A stretch of DNA of 64,000 bases from Takakia lepidozioides (GCA_030704615.1 CM060734.1:40316042-40380041), one strand, 5' to 3'. Numbered from the stretch's first letter, positions 43,308 through 56,470 are shown. The notes: a model not told the origin generated them from the sequence alone. Translations and numbers: made by a program.

Positions 43308-46300
43308 CTATTGACGAAATGTAGCGGTCCGGTTCCCTGTTTGAGGGAACACCTGTCTACGTTTGGCAGCAGGGATGCCATCTGGCCGGGGATCCTCTCT
43401 TGCTCTTCGAAGTGGGTCAAATGCTGCCTTGGTCCCAGTCCAAGAACTCGGAGGAGGGGTTTGCTGCTGCCGCCGATTAGATCGTCCCTTTCTTCCATCA
43501 TTTGTCTTCAATTGCTCTCTTGTACTCAAACTACTCTCTAAGCCCATTGCCTTTTGTGCTGCACTATAGTCAAATGGCAAGATGATGTCTTTGCCAGAGA
43601 TATCCTCCCCTTTTTCTAGTAACACAGGTATGGGGCGGTGGTTCAAGAAATGATGGGCAGCTCCTTTATCTTCTCCTTTCCCTCCAACTTTCTTTGGCTC
43701 CAATAGTAAGTCCTTCTCAGTGCCTGTTGAGTAGGATGGCCCAGCTAGACCCTTGGCCATGCCATTCCTAGTGTCTGGAACATCCACTGACACATTCCGT
43801 TGTTGCCGCTGCTTAAATTGACGATGGACTTCTGATAGAGACAAAGGTAACCCCACCTCTTCCTCATCAACTTTCTGACACCTTTGTTCAGCAGTGTTAG
43901 GGCCAACTGACTCTAAAGGATCCAAATTGCTCCTGCCTGCTGACATTTTAGGGACTTTCTCTGCACTGACATTGTCTCCCCCTTTCCAACTCTCAAGCAT
44001 TACAATCTCTTCCAATTTCTCAGGCCCCTGTCTCTCACTTGCATTCAAAGAAGGCAGTTCGCCACCAGATGCAGCCCTTGGAGGTGGGTTTTCAATAAGT
44101 TTCATTTGTTTGACAGTTTCCATAGTAACACAGGTGTCAATGGAAGTGATGTGAGCCATGAGCAGGTCATTCTTGACTGTAGATATAGCATTAAATTGGA
44201 GTCCTAGTGAGGCTCGGATTTGCTCTGCCTTCATCCTTGCCTCCATCTGCAACACTAGTAAAGTGGGTCATCAGTGCAACCTTAGACAGCAAGAAAAGAC
44301 TCGCTAATTTTTCCAAGAAGAGTGAGAGTCAAATTTACAAAAAAAAATCCAGACATGAGCAACAGAGTTGAGATGAGGCTGGGTGCCCACCAGCTCCAAA
44401 TCTCCATCAATTCTTGTTTGAACTCTCCTTCCAGTTATTGGCCCAAGCATTGCTCCCAACGCTCTTGAGGGCTTGGCAAATGTGTGCGCCGGGAAGCGAG
44501 CTTTAGTTCCTCTACTTTCTTCCCTTTGACCTTGGGTTGAAGGGATGGCAATATTTTCCAGCACTGATAGAGAATTTACCAGCAGAGGCTTCTCACATGC
44601 CTTTCCGTGTTGAGGTGAGCGGTTAGCAGTTTCCACTCCCTCTTTGGCACATGCCAACCTGGGTGAGCTGAAGTCTTGGGCAGGCATTGCATCGGTACAA
44701 CTTGGCACAGGGCTAGGTAAGCTAGGCCTGAGTATAGAGTCAGGCCTACTTGGCTTCCAAGGACAAGCAGCAGGCACAACTCTCTTTTTGGGCATTGCCC
44801 CCAAGATAGACATAGATGGGGCAGCTGCCCTCCGTACCAAAGCAGCACTAGGTCTTGAATTATATTCGGTGTGGCCCTGAACCATGACCACATTTGTCTC
44901 TTGATCTGCAACTTTTGTCACAACTCCCATAATTGTCTCTCCTGCATTACCAACCTGTTCAACCCACAAGCTTGATTCTTCTTGGCCTGAGACAAATGCT
45001 TGCACAAGCATATTTTTGTCTTTAGCATCCCTTTCGATTTGTACTCCTTGATCCCCTCGTGAACTCCTCACGTGACTAGCCGCTTCATCCCTTGCATTCT
45101 CAGTATGACGTTTTGGGCACTTGTTTTCAATTTGATCACCAACCTGTCCTGGCTGTGGGCCTCCTTTCACCACAAGCACCTCAATTGGTTCTGGAACAGC
45201 CTGATCAGTCTGCTCAACACCACCAGAATCTTTCATGTGGGGAGAAGGCTCCATCCCTCCCTCCCTGCTCTTCTCTGCCAGAGACACAACCCTCTCTGCT
45301 TCAAAAAACCTCAATCCGTTTAAGGGAGGTGAATCTGTGCTTATGGGTGCAGCAACCACTGCCTGTTCCATGGACTGCCGGATAATTTCAAGAATGGATG
45401 CAGCATGCTGTCCTACCAAAGAGTGTGAACCCCCGATCAAACTGTGAAGCCTGCGGGGAGTGTCGGGTATCTCCTCGGCTGATCATTTACCATTAGAAAT
45501 ATTAGAAGGCAAACAAAGAGTAAGTAATATCATAATGTTGCATAGTCTAAAAAAGAAATGGAAGTATCAATAGTCCTGTCACTAATAATGATATTTACAA
45601 CCCCTCACAACTGAAGCAATGTTGAATGACAAACACCAGTTTGCCAGATCCTTTTTCAATCTCTTCAGTGAACAGGGAAAGATTGCCCAACAAGGTTGAA
45701 AATGCTTACCCAGGCGGAATAGCAGTTGATTAGGCAGAACATAGCCAGTACTCTCATCCTCTCTGCGTGCCATGCCATCCCTCCAAGCATACAAACCCTG
45801 AGTCAAAGCAGCAGATGAGTTACAGCAAGCACAAGATGGATAAAATCATTCATATTTCCTGCAAACCTGCCTATGAAACAACCCTGAAAGTCCCTGTGGG
45901 GTCCCGTCCTGGAGCCCAAGTTATTGTAACTCAGACTGAAATTGCCACAGCGTGTGCATGGCCAATGACATTCTGCTTTCAGGGAGTAAGATTTCCAAGT
46001 CAATGACAGGCCCCTACAGTGAACATAGAAACACAATATTCAATAAAACTACAACCAAAACACTTTGCAGTTTCTGCAAGTGAAACAGCCAGACAAACCA
46101 TTGATGGAAAGGTCTACTGATAAAGTTAAGAAGACAGTAAAATAGCTCTCAGCATCCATCTGAGTTACTACTCAGGTTTTTCACACATGGGAATAAGGAG
46201 ACTCATGCGCACAGCGAGGACTGCCATCTGTTGTGGCTGAAGCTGCTTGTCCTGCAACCTGCATCTCCAGATGTTCGCAAAAGATTATGAAACTGCAAGC

Positions 46301-49300
46301 TCAATCATACACTTCAACAATCAAACACTTGGCTATGTCAAGACAATCAGTTCCAGAGAAAGGCTGAGATCTCTCAGAGAGACGGTCAGGCCTTATGTAC
46401 TTAAGAAGAGTAGATTTATAAAGAACAGTGTAGTGTCACGATTGGAGGTGAGGTGCTAAGCAAACAAATGACTTCTGCCTATCCTGAGACATTAGGATAT
46501 GTGGCATACCCATAGAGTTTCAGATATGAAGATTCTGTAAAAATGTCCTTCTGGTACAACTGTAGGCATATGTCCCGGCTGCGCTGATAGACCTAACACA
46601 GTTAGCAATCACAGCATTCCACAAATTAAGGCAATGCCAATGGTATACCATTGATGGGCAGAACTATTGCTCACCTTCTCAGCACTCTCATCTGATAGCC
46701 AAACACAGGCCGCGATGTTTTGCTCTGCCATGATGCGACTACGAACTGACCATGATGTGACTCTAAAACTTAGTTTTCAGGAAGACTCATTCATGGTACC
46801 TGGAGGCAGGGGTTGTTCACATCTCCTACAGCAGTCCGTGCTGAGACCAACAGTTCCTTGAGCATATCATGAATATATAATAGGTAGTGAGTGTCTTCCC
46901 TTGCATACCTGCCATGCCCACAGCCAAAAGAAGCAGGGAGTAAAGCGAAAGTGCACGGAGCCAACCACAGGGTGATTTAGGGTACAAATCCATCCACAAA
47001 GGGCTAGGAAAGCAGATGGGGAAGAAGAGTAATAAAAAAGGAAGCAACCAAAGTCAAGACATAAACAGACATGGAGCACAGAAATACTAGACAATAAAAC
47101 AGAGCACAATTTGGAAGACAACCAAAAACAGAGGATGAGGGGGCAATGGAAAGCAAAGGACAGTAAGCAACATAAGGGATGCAAAATGAGGCAAAGATGT
47201 GGATGGCTAGAAATATTGCACTTGAGCATTTCAGATGGCAATGGCCGTATCCGCCAGTCTGCGAGCTGGTACCTGCCGCCTCACCCACACCACCAAGTTC
47301 CTTTGATGAGAACCAACGAAGAAGTCCAAGCTAGAAACTTTATCATTCTTATTCTTGTCAAAATACACAAAGGAGAAGCAACGAAGTTGGCAAAATAGAT
47401 CTAAAACCAGGCCGTAAGACCAACCGTTTATCTGGGTGGACATCCAGGAAATGTTGTAACAGAAAAGCGAGCCCAAACCCATCCATCTCCAATACCCTTG
47501 CTGCCTGTCCTCATCCAAACCACTCATCACAGAAATGCCTCATCACGTTTTAAAAATACCTCTGAAATCAAAGCCATGTCATCTTGATGGTGCTTGAACA
47601 TGAGGGGGAAAAAAAGGTTAATATTACATAACATATGAATGGTAAGTGACTTACCATTAACACGATGTGGTAAGGCTAAAATTGTGTATGCGATCTGACT
47701 ACAGCGCTCATCATCAGAAAAAAACTAAGGAAATATTTGTCCCACTTACCACATAGGGTGAGCATGTGGAAGACTCATATGCAACCATACAGAAATGGCA
47801 GGAAAACTTAGATGTAATGATGCAAGCATGCCATAAATGAATGAACTACTAACCTCCACCCTCATACAAGCCAACAATTAAACAGAACCAAGGTCAATAG
47901 AAATCAGACACTAACTATTGATGTGTTTCGTTGAACTGTGTACACAAAAAGCTCAAACAAGAAAGTAATAAGGAGAGCTGAAGGTGACAACGGACCTGAC
48001 CAGTATCAAATAGATTACAGACATAGATGCCAAAATCACGCTGCAGCCACAGTATGTCATGATCTGACCCATGCATCACCTGCTCTTCAACCAGTCATGG
48101 TCAGAACTTCAGGTAAACTGATACAATGCAGACGAAGAAACTCCCAGCTCTTTCTCCATGGTGCCTGTGGAGCAGCTAGTTACAATCTGTCCTTCTACCT
48201 TCTCTGCTCCATCCACAATGGGTGGAGAGTTTCTTGCCATGGCAAGCACCCTAAAATCAGTATGATGTTGATCCCCCTTTCCGCCATTTTTCTTTGCCAA
48301 TGTGACCGGCAGTGCAACCATCCACACAGCTACCTTTGTCACATCTATTACAAGTTAGAGCGCAACAGTAACGGAATCAACCCTGTATATGAATTCCCTG
48401 TAACCAGGTTGTCATGGCAAGTCCAGGTTGAATATACCCAGGTGGACTGGAACGCCATACCCAGTTCTGCTGCCCTGAAGAGTACGTCATGGCCAAGTTT
48501 TGCAGGGAGCATGGAGGAGCACATCTCTCGGATCAAACTGAGCGTGGGGTCAATGGCCACAAGGCTACGGCAAACAACGTCTTACGAGTACATTCTCTCG
48601 GATCAATTGCATGTTTCAAGTTAAGTCATACTACCGGCATCAGCCCCCAAAAAAGCTAGTTCTGTCCCTTTTGAGTTCCGCTCCAACTGGGCACGGGGTC
48701 AATGGCCACAAGGCTACGGCAAACAACGTCTTATGAGTACATTCTCTCTCTCTCCCACAACTGCTCCGCCCAAACTGGGTGCAGGGTCCATGGCCACAAC
48801 ATCTAATCAGTACATTCTCTCCCACAACTCACCCCTCACTCTCCTTTCTATCAGCCATGTGTGCTTGCTTTCTTGCATCCTGAAAGCCCTAATGCAGGCT
48901 TTCATCGATTCTTGCGGGAAACCCATGCAATACAACTAAAGCACAGCAATCCCAATTTGGGCTACTGAGAAAACAATTATTGAATTCTCGGAAGAGCCAC
49001 GTGGCAGGTAGAGCCCAACTACAGGTTTCACTTCATCACAATACCTGGAGCATTGACAGAATGTAGAGAACCACCAAGACAGTGATAGAACAGCACAGGT
49101 ATGGTTATGTACGATCCCCACAACACGCCGACTACCAGATTCAGGTTCACCTACCTTCTTGATGGAAGGATTGGCAAAGACATCTGCAAGGCAAGGACCG
49201 ATATGACTGCGCAGTGCCAATGCATCTACTATAAAATCTTCTGAGCGTGTCGAGACTTGTATCAGACAGACAAAGCCTTGAAATGAGCGATAATGGTGAT

Positions 49301-52276
49301 TTTCCAGGTCAACCTGTCCTTCCCAACCCCCAACAAATACAACAGCTTAATGATTGGACATGAGCTTAAGTCTGGGTAAACGTGCCCAGACTTGGCTTAT
49401 TGATGTCCCACAAGATTTATGATCTAGCCATACATATGCTTTGTTGAATACATAGTTTCAAAAAAGGAGACACTTCCAGTAGACCTCCGAATCCAGTGAT
49501 GTAGTGTTCAAGGTCTCGACATGAGCAGACAAAATAGAGAAAGATATAAGCAAATTTGCAGAAATCAAGCCTGTTTTAGGTGTCTCAGAAGGAGAGGAAG
49601 CCCAGCATACATGCAAAGCCACTCCAAGCGAATGCCTATCCTTCTTGAAGGATCTGCTACTATAAGTTCCTAGATAGGAGTGACAGGAGCAATGACCAAC
49701 CGCAATTTCTCCAGCAGTACCCAACTTTGCAGCCAAGTGAATGAGAGCGGGCAGAGTCGACACCACAGTGAGAGGCGTATCAGCCAGTGACCGAGGTTTG
49801 TGAGGCGTGTTTGCTTCCAGAAGCAACTCCACAAACGCCATTCTCTTCAGCTCTTGCTGCACATAGAACGTGCAACTAGCTGAGATGAGATACTTTGGAG
49901 ATGTACAATACAACAAAATCTTGAGTTACAATACATTAACTGGACAAATGATTTTCCAGCCATCCTGCTAGGACCAAAGCTGAGGTTTGCTGCTGTAGCC
50001 TAGTGCCTATGTTAAAGATGCATCCAATCAGGCCTCCACTAGGTAGGTTCAATTTGATACCATTGGCCTAGCAAACAGTCCATGATTATCGTGGTGGGAA
50101 GGAGTGGTTATAGAACATAAATCAATACCACGTTGAAAGTTACCAAGAACCAAAAGGTTTTAAAAGTGGGAAGAAGATTGTACTTGAGGATAGACATCCA
50201 ACCAAGAAAATATATAGTTCCAGGCGTGATCTTTTTCAACCAATACTATAAGCTGAAATGCATAAACAAACATACTTCTAAGGGATGGAAGCCATCAGAA
50301 GTGCCTCCAACACCCAGCTTCTGGGCATGTATTTCCAAAGTTGAAGCACCTGCAAATCCAGTAGCTGACTGTTAGAGAGGGCCTTGCAAACACATCCTCT
50401 CCATATAAGCCGCTCTGTACATCGTCCTATTCTTAGGGCTTCCCATGCACACTCTCTCGCTTCCCCTCCCCCTACCTTTGAACAATAAACAGATGCAGAG
50501 GGGAAAGGGGAGATTGTCAATGCCCGATGTGAGGGCAGCCCTAAGACGATGTCTGAGGTATTCTCATCGAGAGCCACTGTCTTGAGGACCAACATGAACA
50601 TAGTCCCGGCACCTCTGTTCACCAACTTTCAAAATCTTCAGGCTGAGCCTAAAGCCCTGGCCCTGTTAGTGTCTAATTGCTGGGCAGCGCAGAAGATTGA
50701 TGCTTGTGTGAAGGGCTGTCTAGAGGAAATCTGGAAAGCCTGAACTAAGTGTTTATATTAAGGCAAGGCCCACTACTGGAGTGAGACCCTCACAAAGATA
50801 CTGTCTGTTCCCTCTGGTTTTGCCCAAACTGGGCACGGGGTCTATGGCCACAAGGCTACAGCAAACAACGTCTTATGAGTACATTCTCTCCCTCCTCATG
50901 GTTTAACTTTTGGGCGGAGGAAGATATGGTCATGTCAGGTGAAAGCCCTTCTCATAAATAGGTTCTGCATATCTGTGTCAGCTTGAGGTTAGAACAGCAG
51001 TGCTTGTCAACGTCCTGCATCAGGAGGGCAAGTGCCAAACAATGGAGAAGGTGGGTACTGTCAGTGAAAAAATGGAAAATAAAAACCAAACATTGTAAAG
51101 TAAACAGACTAGTCATAATAGCCACATATGAAAATAGCACACTAAGACAGACAATTACATACATTGGCAAATGCTAATCTGCCATAGTCAGCACCAAACA
51201 GACATCTGGCACCAGACTTCAAGTTGTTCCCTGGTATTCTCCCTCAATTTGCCTATATATCAAATAATCAATTTCCTTATGGTGGTCAGCTATGTGCCCT
51301 AGGACTCCTCATAGTTAGAGTTTGATCGCTCTGTCTATTTCTCTTTCAACCTCTCTTTGTGTCTCTGCCGCTTGTATCCTGATATCCCTTGTAGGGCTGA
51401 AACTCCCGGGTAGGCGGTCACACCACTTAAACCCCAAACCTTTGACCATCCGTAAGTAGGGATCAGTCCAGTTGCAGTAACGGGTCTCTGCAGCCCCCAG
51501 ACATAGCTTACTCCTGTCGATAAGTCAAATTCACCGTGTCACGAAGAAAAATCAACACAACTCGCAGAGGGTAAGGGCAAAAGATGTACGAATCTGGCAA
51601 ATCGTAAAACCCAGCCTCCAGGTGGACATCTCATACCTTCTTTCTTAAACTCCTCCCGTAGATCTCGAGATTGTGGATGCTTGAAGGGGGTGTTCGAATT
51701 GTCCACAGCAATATCAAATTTATCCTGTGGCCGGGGTATAGACCGTATGTGGAATGCCACAGGGCAACGCTCGTTGGCCCCTTTTCCGCCCTTCAAGAGT
51801 GCCATTTTCACACCTTCAGTGGGACAATCAGTAGATCCAGATGGCATGCCTCTTTGCATGTGCCTAGGAGATTCTTGAGCCCCATTCCCAACCGCACTGC
51901 GATCCTCAACCTTTGCTCTCTTCCGTTCCCGATTCTCTTTCGAAAACTGATCGAGTGCAGTGTCAATTCCTTCCACTAGATCATCCTGGACCCCTACAAG
52001 CCAATCATATGCGTCGTCTGCATCGTCAGGCCACCCAGCCGCTTGCGGCCTTAGCTCTTTAGTCAACCCTATTTCACTCAGAAGAACTTGAACGCGGGTA
52101 TGCATCTCCTGGACTGGCCCCTTGAACTGCTGAAAACTTGAGTAGAAATGGAAGTCTCGGTCCAAAGGAAAATCCTTCCCCACGCTTTCCACCTTGCCGA
52201 TTGCGTCACGAAGAGGCCCCGACACGCATTGGAGCACTTCATCGGCTTTCAACCGAACTGGATCTAACTCCTCCAT
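43308..52276 (-). CDS. RRP6: RRP6/EXOSC10-like exosome 3'-5' exoribonuclease
   Basis: Nuclear exosome DEDD-Y exoribonuclease. Exons: 52276-51637, 49879-49701, 49313-49155, 48079-47996, 47504-47425, 47272-47222, 46908-46800, 46722-46675, 46583-46510, 46258-46213, 45797-45710, 45478-44391, 44246-43308. All junctions are GT-AG, phases agree, and the sum is 3585 nt (1194 residues plus TAG). Domains: N-terminal PMC2NT ([33 protein letters not shown]); nuclease with [14 protein letters not shown] (first D, E), [17 protein letters not shown] and [19 protein letters not shown] (Tyr and last Asp); HRDC helix region [21 protein letters not shown] ~680-residue C-terminal extension ends in [11 protein letters not shown] and [14 protein letters not shown], a basic tail shared with the family. 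Plant RRP6-like proteins are usually shorter (roughly 850-900 residues), so the extension is long. The start ATG at 52276 begins [10 protein letters not shown]. No disabling change seen. Confidence 0.95.
48540..48840. repeat. short direct repeats in an RRP6 intron
   Basis: The ~60-base segment GGGGTCAATGGCCACAAGGC...ACGTCTTATGAGTACATTCTCTC occurs at ~48545, ~48685 and, shortened, ~48780. It occurs once more at ~50835 in another intron. It is on the strand opposite to RRP6. Origin unknown. Confidence 0.75.
49880..51636. other. long first intron of RRP6
   Basis: No exon or other gene recognised. It contains one copy of the ~60-base repeat (~50835). Open frames here have no family resemblance. 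Confidence 0.5.
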
Positions 52277-52644
52277 TGAACACAGAAGATTTGATGAATC
52301 CGAGTAGCGTCTTCTGATTACCGAACCAACACTGAATCCTGACCTTGCCGCATTTTTGCTCAGCAATCGCGGAGTACATCCTCGATTTGCTCCGGCAGGA
52401 AAACCCAAAACCCTAATTAGCAATTCAACCCGGGCCTTAATTCCACAGCCCTGGTACCCCCCTGGACTCGGAATATATTTCAAGATTTTTCGATGAATGA
52501 ATGAATGAAAAAATGAATGAAGACTGCATATCCGACGGAAGCTGTGTACCAATCTTGGGGTGTGTTGCAGATAGCAAAGGCAGAGCGAGCAAGGAGGGTG
52601 AGCAAGCAGAGACGCAAGCAAGTAGATATACGGAGAGAGCAGCA
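52277..52644. promoter_or_regulatory. shared divergent promoter of RRP6 and the PET100-like gene
   Basis: The two start codons are 368 bases apart in head-to-head orientation, so both promoters and 5' leaders lie here. A (GAAT)n-like tract is at ~52495-52520. No clear TATA box is seen on either strand, as is common for housekeeping pairs. Confidence 0.6.
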
Positions 52645-53440
52645 ATGTCAGCGGTGGGGAAGACGAAGGGGGTGCTGGAGTTGTTCAAGTTTGGATGTTA
52701 CGTGTCCATACCGATCGTCATGATGGTCGTGTTTGCCAACACGCCTCAGAATCTGGAGAAGATCATTCGCAATGTGGGTTTCCTTCTCCTCCTTATCTCC
52801 CACGTCTTGAGCAGTTTTCCTTCAAGTTGACCGCTAAGAAATTTCCTTCAGGGCCTCATTCAAGATTAGATCCGGCCTACCTTAAGAGTGATAGAAGGAT
52901 AAAGAGGTTTGTTTCGTTGCATGACCAGAGGCGCTGCTTTAGGGTTAGTTGTGTCGTCAGCAGGTGGCAGGGTTACATGTCAGGTCTTGTGGAAAAGCTA
53001 AAATCCTGGTGTTAGCTTTCATAGCGCAGAAGCTGTGCATAATGTTGGTGAGGGTCAGGGTTAAGCGACCACTGTATTTCAAGTGAAGGAGACAGTGAGT
53101 AGTGGGGAGGGGGGGTTTTCTTGGCCTTAGCGTGTGCTTTTCCATACACTCCAATCAGATTGGAGAAAGGGGGGAGGGGGCCAGTAGACAGGGTGACGTC
53201 ACAGTAGTGAGGCACACAGGTATGATAGAAGAGATGGAGAGAGAGGGAGAGGTCGGACCATGGTTGCCTTGTTGCATTTATCAGGCTAGATCCCAGTTCA
53301 CCCACCAACCCTTTGATGGGTGAGATGTTGTGTGTGATGACTGGCAGAGGTCATACGTAGTGTATCCGCCAGAGGGACCTCGCCCGCCTTCAGGAGACGA
53401 AATTCGGGAAATGATAAAAAACAACAAAGCAACACCCTAA
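52645..53440 (+). CDS. PET100-like mitochondrial cytochrome oxidase assembly protein
   Basis: Two exons, 52645-52773 and 53348-53440, give 73 residues. Exon 1: MSAVGKTKGVLELFKFGCYV, then SIPIVMMVVFANTPQNLEKI, a short N terminus followed by one transmembrane helix. Exon 2: RSYVVYPPEGPRPPSGDEIR, then EMIKNNKATP. The GT (AAT/GTGGGT) and AG (TGGCAG/AGG) sites are good and phase 0. The layout (GVLE..KFG.YV..PI, one helix, then RSYVVYP.E.PRPPS.EE) matches the small plant protein related to yeast/human PET100, an inner-membrane chaperone for complex IV assembly. It shares a promoter region with RRP6. Length is normal for the family. Confidence 0.85.
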
Positions 53441-54609
53441 GTCTCGTGGTATTGGACTTTGCATGAAGGAACTTTACATCCGAAGATTGCTCAGAAGTTA
53501 ATGAGACCAGGTTTCCTGCCTCAATTTGAGGCATCCAGTCCAAAGGTTGACACTGATGATGCCCAATCAGATGAGGAGATCAAGAATCCCAGTCCAATTT
53601 CAGCACTGATGATGGGGGATGCCTGATGAATCAGAAGGGAAGATGACTTGGTTGCTTTCTTTAGGTTTTGGATAGAAACAATTTCAAACACTTGTATTAT
53701 ATGAAGTCTTGTAGCTTTAGCTTGGCCTTTTTCTTCTACCGCTCAAATTTTATCCAGAATGTAATTGATGATACTGTTGTAAGGTGTTAAAAGCCTAGTA
53801 TGCCGAGAGGCAACAGTTGGCATGTTGTGTACATTTCTCGCATCTATCGCAGAGGAGAATGTGCTGTGGGTTTGCAGTTTGCACACCATAATTCCCAACG
53901 ATTACATGGAGGCAGTTGAGTTGAATTTGAGCCCAAGGAGACTGAATTGATTACACTCAATTCAGTAGATAGCCTAACTTCAGTAGTTCAGTGAATGCAA
54001 CATTATGAATAGGGCTCTGCAGTTTGTGCTTGAGCTGTGGTGAAAAAGTATGAATGCAAATGTACCAACTGAAAAGGAAGTGGATGTCGAGATGAGGGGA
54101 GTCCACTGATCATCACCAATCAGTTTTCTTGCCAAAGTTAATATTTTAGGAACACATGCAATGTCACAGTTTTGTCTCATAACAGTTTGAAGAGGCAGCT
54201 ATTTCTCCCAGCACGCTGTTTGAAAGGAACTCTGCTGCAGTAGTGGTTAAATTCTCCTGCATGCTCTATCATCAGTTTCATGCTGACTGTGAAAATGACA
54301 ACTGTGATCAAACTACTTCAGGCTCAGATAGTGTAATGCAGCGCCAAGCTAGCCCTGAACTCCCTCCATGCTCCATTCAAAAAAGCTCATCCTGCATGCT
54401 TGCAACCCTCTGACTCTGAAAATCATGTCATTTGCAGAAAGAAATTTTTGATGTACTTATCTGAGCTATTCACTAAAAATCTTGTGTGACAAGACATTAG
54501 AAGCACCATATGGAAATTAACTTACCATTGAGGAATGTGGAGATATATTAGCAGCTTCAGATAAATCACTGGAAGAATTTTCAGGTGCCATAAGATGCAA
54601 ACGTGGGTC
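53441..54609. other. intergenic region
   Basis: 3' flanks of two convergent genes (PET100-like on plus, Mpv17-like on minus). No gene or clear repeat seen. Confidence 0.5.
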
Positions 54610-55885
54610 TTATGATTTGCTTGCTGTCATTGTGATTGACAGGTAAAAATTCCAGAATATCGAGCATGACGACATAAATGCCACGCGCGCTTGAAGAGGT
54701 AAGACACAGCATGCTCCCAACCTGAGTCAACTTACTGCCCAGCAAGCTGACAGAGGACAGTAAATGAAAATGGTTTTTCCACCGAGTAGTGGAATTATTG
54801 AGGCCTCATCACCCTTTGATAAGAATTAAGATGTCATGACACCTAAAGTGGACTTTGATTTGGAGCAGTGAACACATACCCATAATTGAGGACGCTTGCT
54901 GGGAGCCAAAACTTCCAACCTGCTTACATCAAACATACAACAATAAATTGCTCATAGCACTCCTTGTGCAACTGAAACTACAGATGTAGAGAACTCCAAT
55001 CTTTGGTGAACTTTGACTTCTAAACTAGCAAACGGGGAATAGCTGGTGCAACTACACTAAGGCTGAATGCCCCAATTGAGACAAAAGCCAGGTGTAATCT
55101 CTAAGTGGCAATGCATTTGGAATTAACACAGTAACCAGGAATGACGACTCCAAGACACTAGACCAAGTACAAGCAATTTTTGCTTACACAATGACTACAA
55201 AGCCAAAAACTTTGCAGTTTCTACACACCATCAAGGAGATTTGAGAGAGCACGGGTGCGGTAGACTTCTGGCAAGTGCTTGAGGCGGCCTTCCCATGCTA
55301 TGTTCCAGGCAAACACCAACATAATCACACATGGGCCCAACACCAACTGGTTCGCAGCTACCTGCACACATTAATCCACAACTCAACACTGCTGTGTTTT
55401 ATATGTTCTCCTTGCTACTTCATCCCTGCATCCTAACAGACTAGACCTAAGCCACTGTTGGACATGGGGAGACAGAGGAGACAGAAAATCTGAGAGTCCT
55501 GTAACTGAGTAGAAGTTTTTCTTCCACACAAAAGCTGCAGAGTAGCTTCAGATGCCCAGAGGTCGGGGTACCCAGAGCCGTTCAACCCATAAAATGACCA
55601 TAAAATGGAGAAACTGTGTACTCACTACTCACCACCTCCAACTTCTGATACACATTGGCTAATGCATCCTAGCTGCAACGATTCCCACTAGTGTGCAAGC
55701 CACTCATGCTCAGACAAAACATACCTTCACTGAGAGATTTGTCAAGGTCTTTTGTGGAAGAAAGTGGTCCAACACTTCATACCACAATTGTGACCCAGGT
55801 CCATAGATTAGATTAAAAAGCCATAGCTTGCCATTCGTAGAGCCCTTTGCCAATCATGGTCTAACAAACTTGCCTCCTCCAATGG
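54610..55885 (-). pseudogene. Mpv17/PMP22 family protein, frameshifted and lacking a recognised 5' end
   Basis: Four minus-strand exons: 55885-55725 (LLDHDWQRALRMASYGFLI..., YGPGSQLWYEVLDHFLPQKT), 55361-55229 (VAANQLVLGPCVIMLVFAWN, EGRLKHLPEVYRTRALS), 54919-54880 (WKFWLPASVLNY), 54721-54610 (PLQARVAFMSSCSIFWNFYL, stop TAA). Motifs YGxxxGPxxxxWY..LD, D/NQxxxGP, W..W.P...N and R...S.....W..YLS define Mpv17/PMP22 membrane proteins of peroxisomes, mitochondria or plastids. A tandem TAATC duplication (55804-55813) shifts the frame between SYGFLI and YGPGS. Without it the exon is exactly 156 nt and in phase. The first transmembrane exon is not found; SINE-like sequence lies upstream. It could also be a sequencing error in a living gene. 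Confidence 0.75.
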
Positions 55886-56266
55886 CTGCACACATATAAG
55901 GCCCAACATGTTCAGCACAAGGTCCACCTCAAAACAACATAGGAGGACTCAAAAAATAGGAACACTTGATTGCTAACCCAGTCACACTCTACTATACCTT
56001 TCATCACACCAGAAAGATGCATCCATGTTATTGAGGAAAAAACTCCAGATTTACATTACCGACTTAATGGAGCTTGTGTTATTGTCCCTGTTATGGCTAA
56101 AGGGAATGTATCAATTGTTTCCTGTTGAAGATATGGGTATAAATGGGAAAAAAAAATTCCCTATTTAACGTTGGGCAAATTATAAAAACGAAAGAGGGGT
56201 TTTTTTATTATAAAGGGAACTTTTCAATTTTCCCTTCATGTGGATGGGAAAAATTGTACATAGGCT

Positions 56267-56470
56267 GGTAGCTTAGCTGGTAAGTGCACAAATGGTGTTG
56301 CCTTGGTGGTTCGGGGTTCAAACCCGCTGCCCTGCCATGTGTGTGGATTGTTCGTGGCGTTCTGTCTGGACGTTATTTGTCCTGTGTCCCATAAGTGAAA
56401 GGGGGATATTTTTCCCCGTCCTCAAGGGCCTGAATTGTGGGCTGTCGCTCCCAGGTTTCCCTTGGAAAAT
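56267..56470 (+). mobile_element. tRNA-derived SINE
   Basis: TAGCTTAGCTGGTAAGTGC fits the pol III A box. About 45 bases on, GGTTCGGGGTTCAAACCCGC contains a perfect B box (GTTCAAACC). The sequence is followed by a non-tRNA body and an A-rich AAAATAAAAAATAAAAAA tail at ~56466. The box spacing fits a tRNA head. Whether the head is a real tRNA is unlikely, as no cloverleaf acceptor stem closes. Confidence 0.6.

Noticed and set aside
43363-44154. Plus-strand frames at 43.3-44.2 kb
   Set aside because: They are shadows of the RRP6 last exon on the minus strand.
47938-48624. 228-codon plus-strand frame
   Set aside because: It is antisense to RRP6 exon 4 and intron repeats; the minus strand carries the conserved nuclease motif.
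56267-56345. A functional tRNA gene at the A-box/B-box pair
   Set aside because: No closing acceptor stem or clear anticodon arm; an A-rich tail and extra body fit a SINE better.
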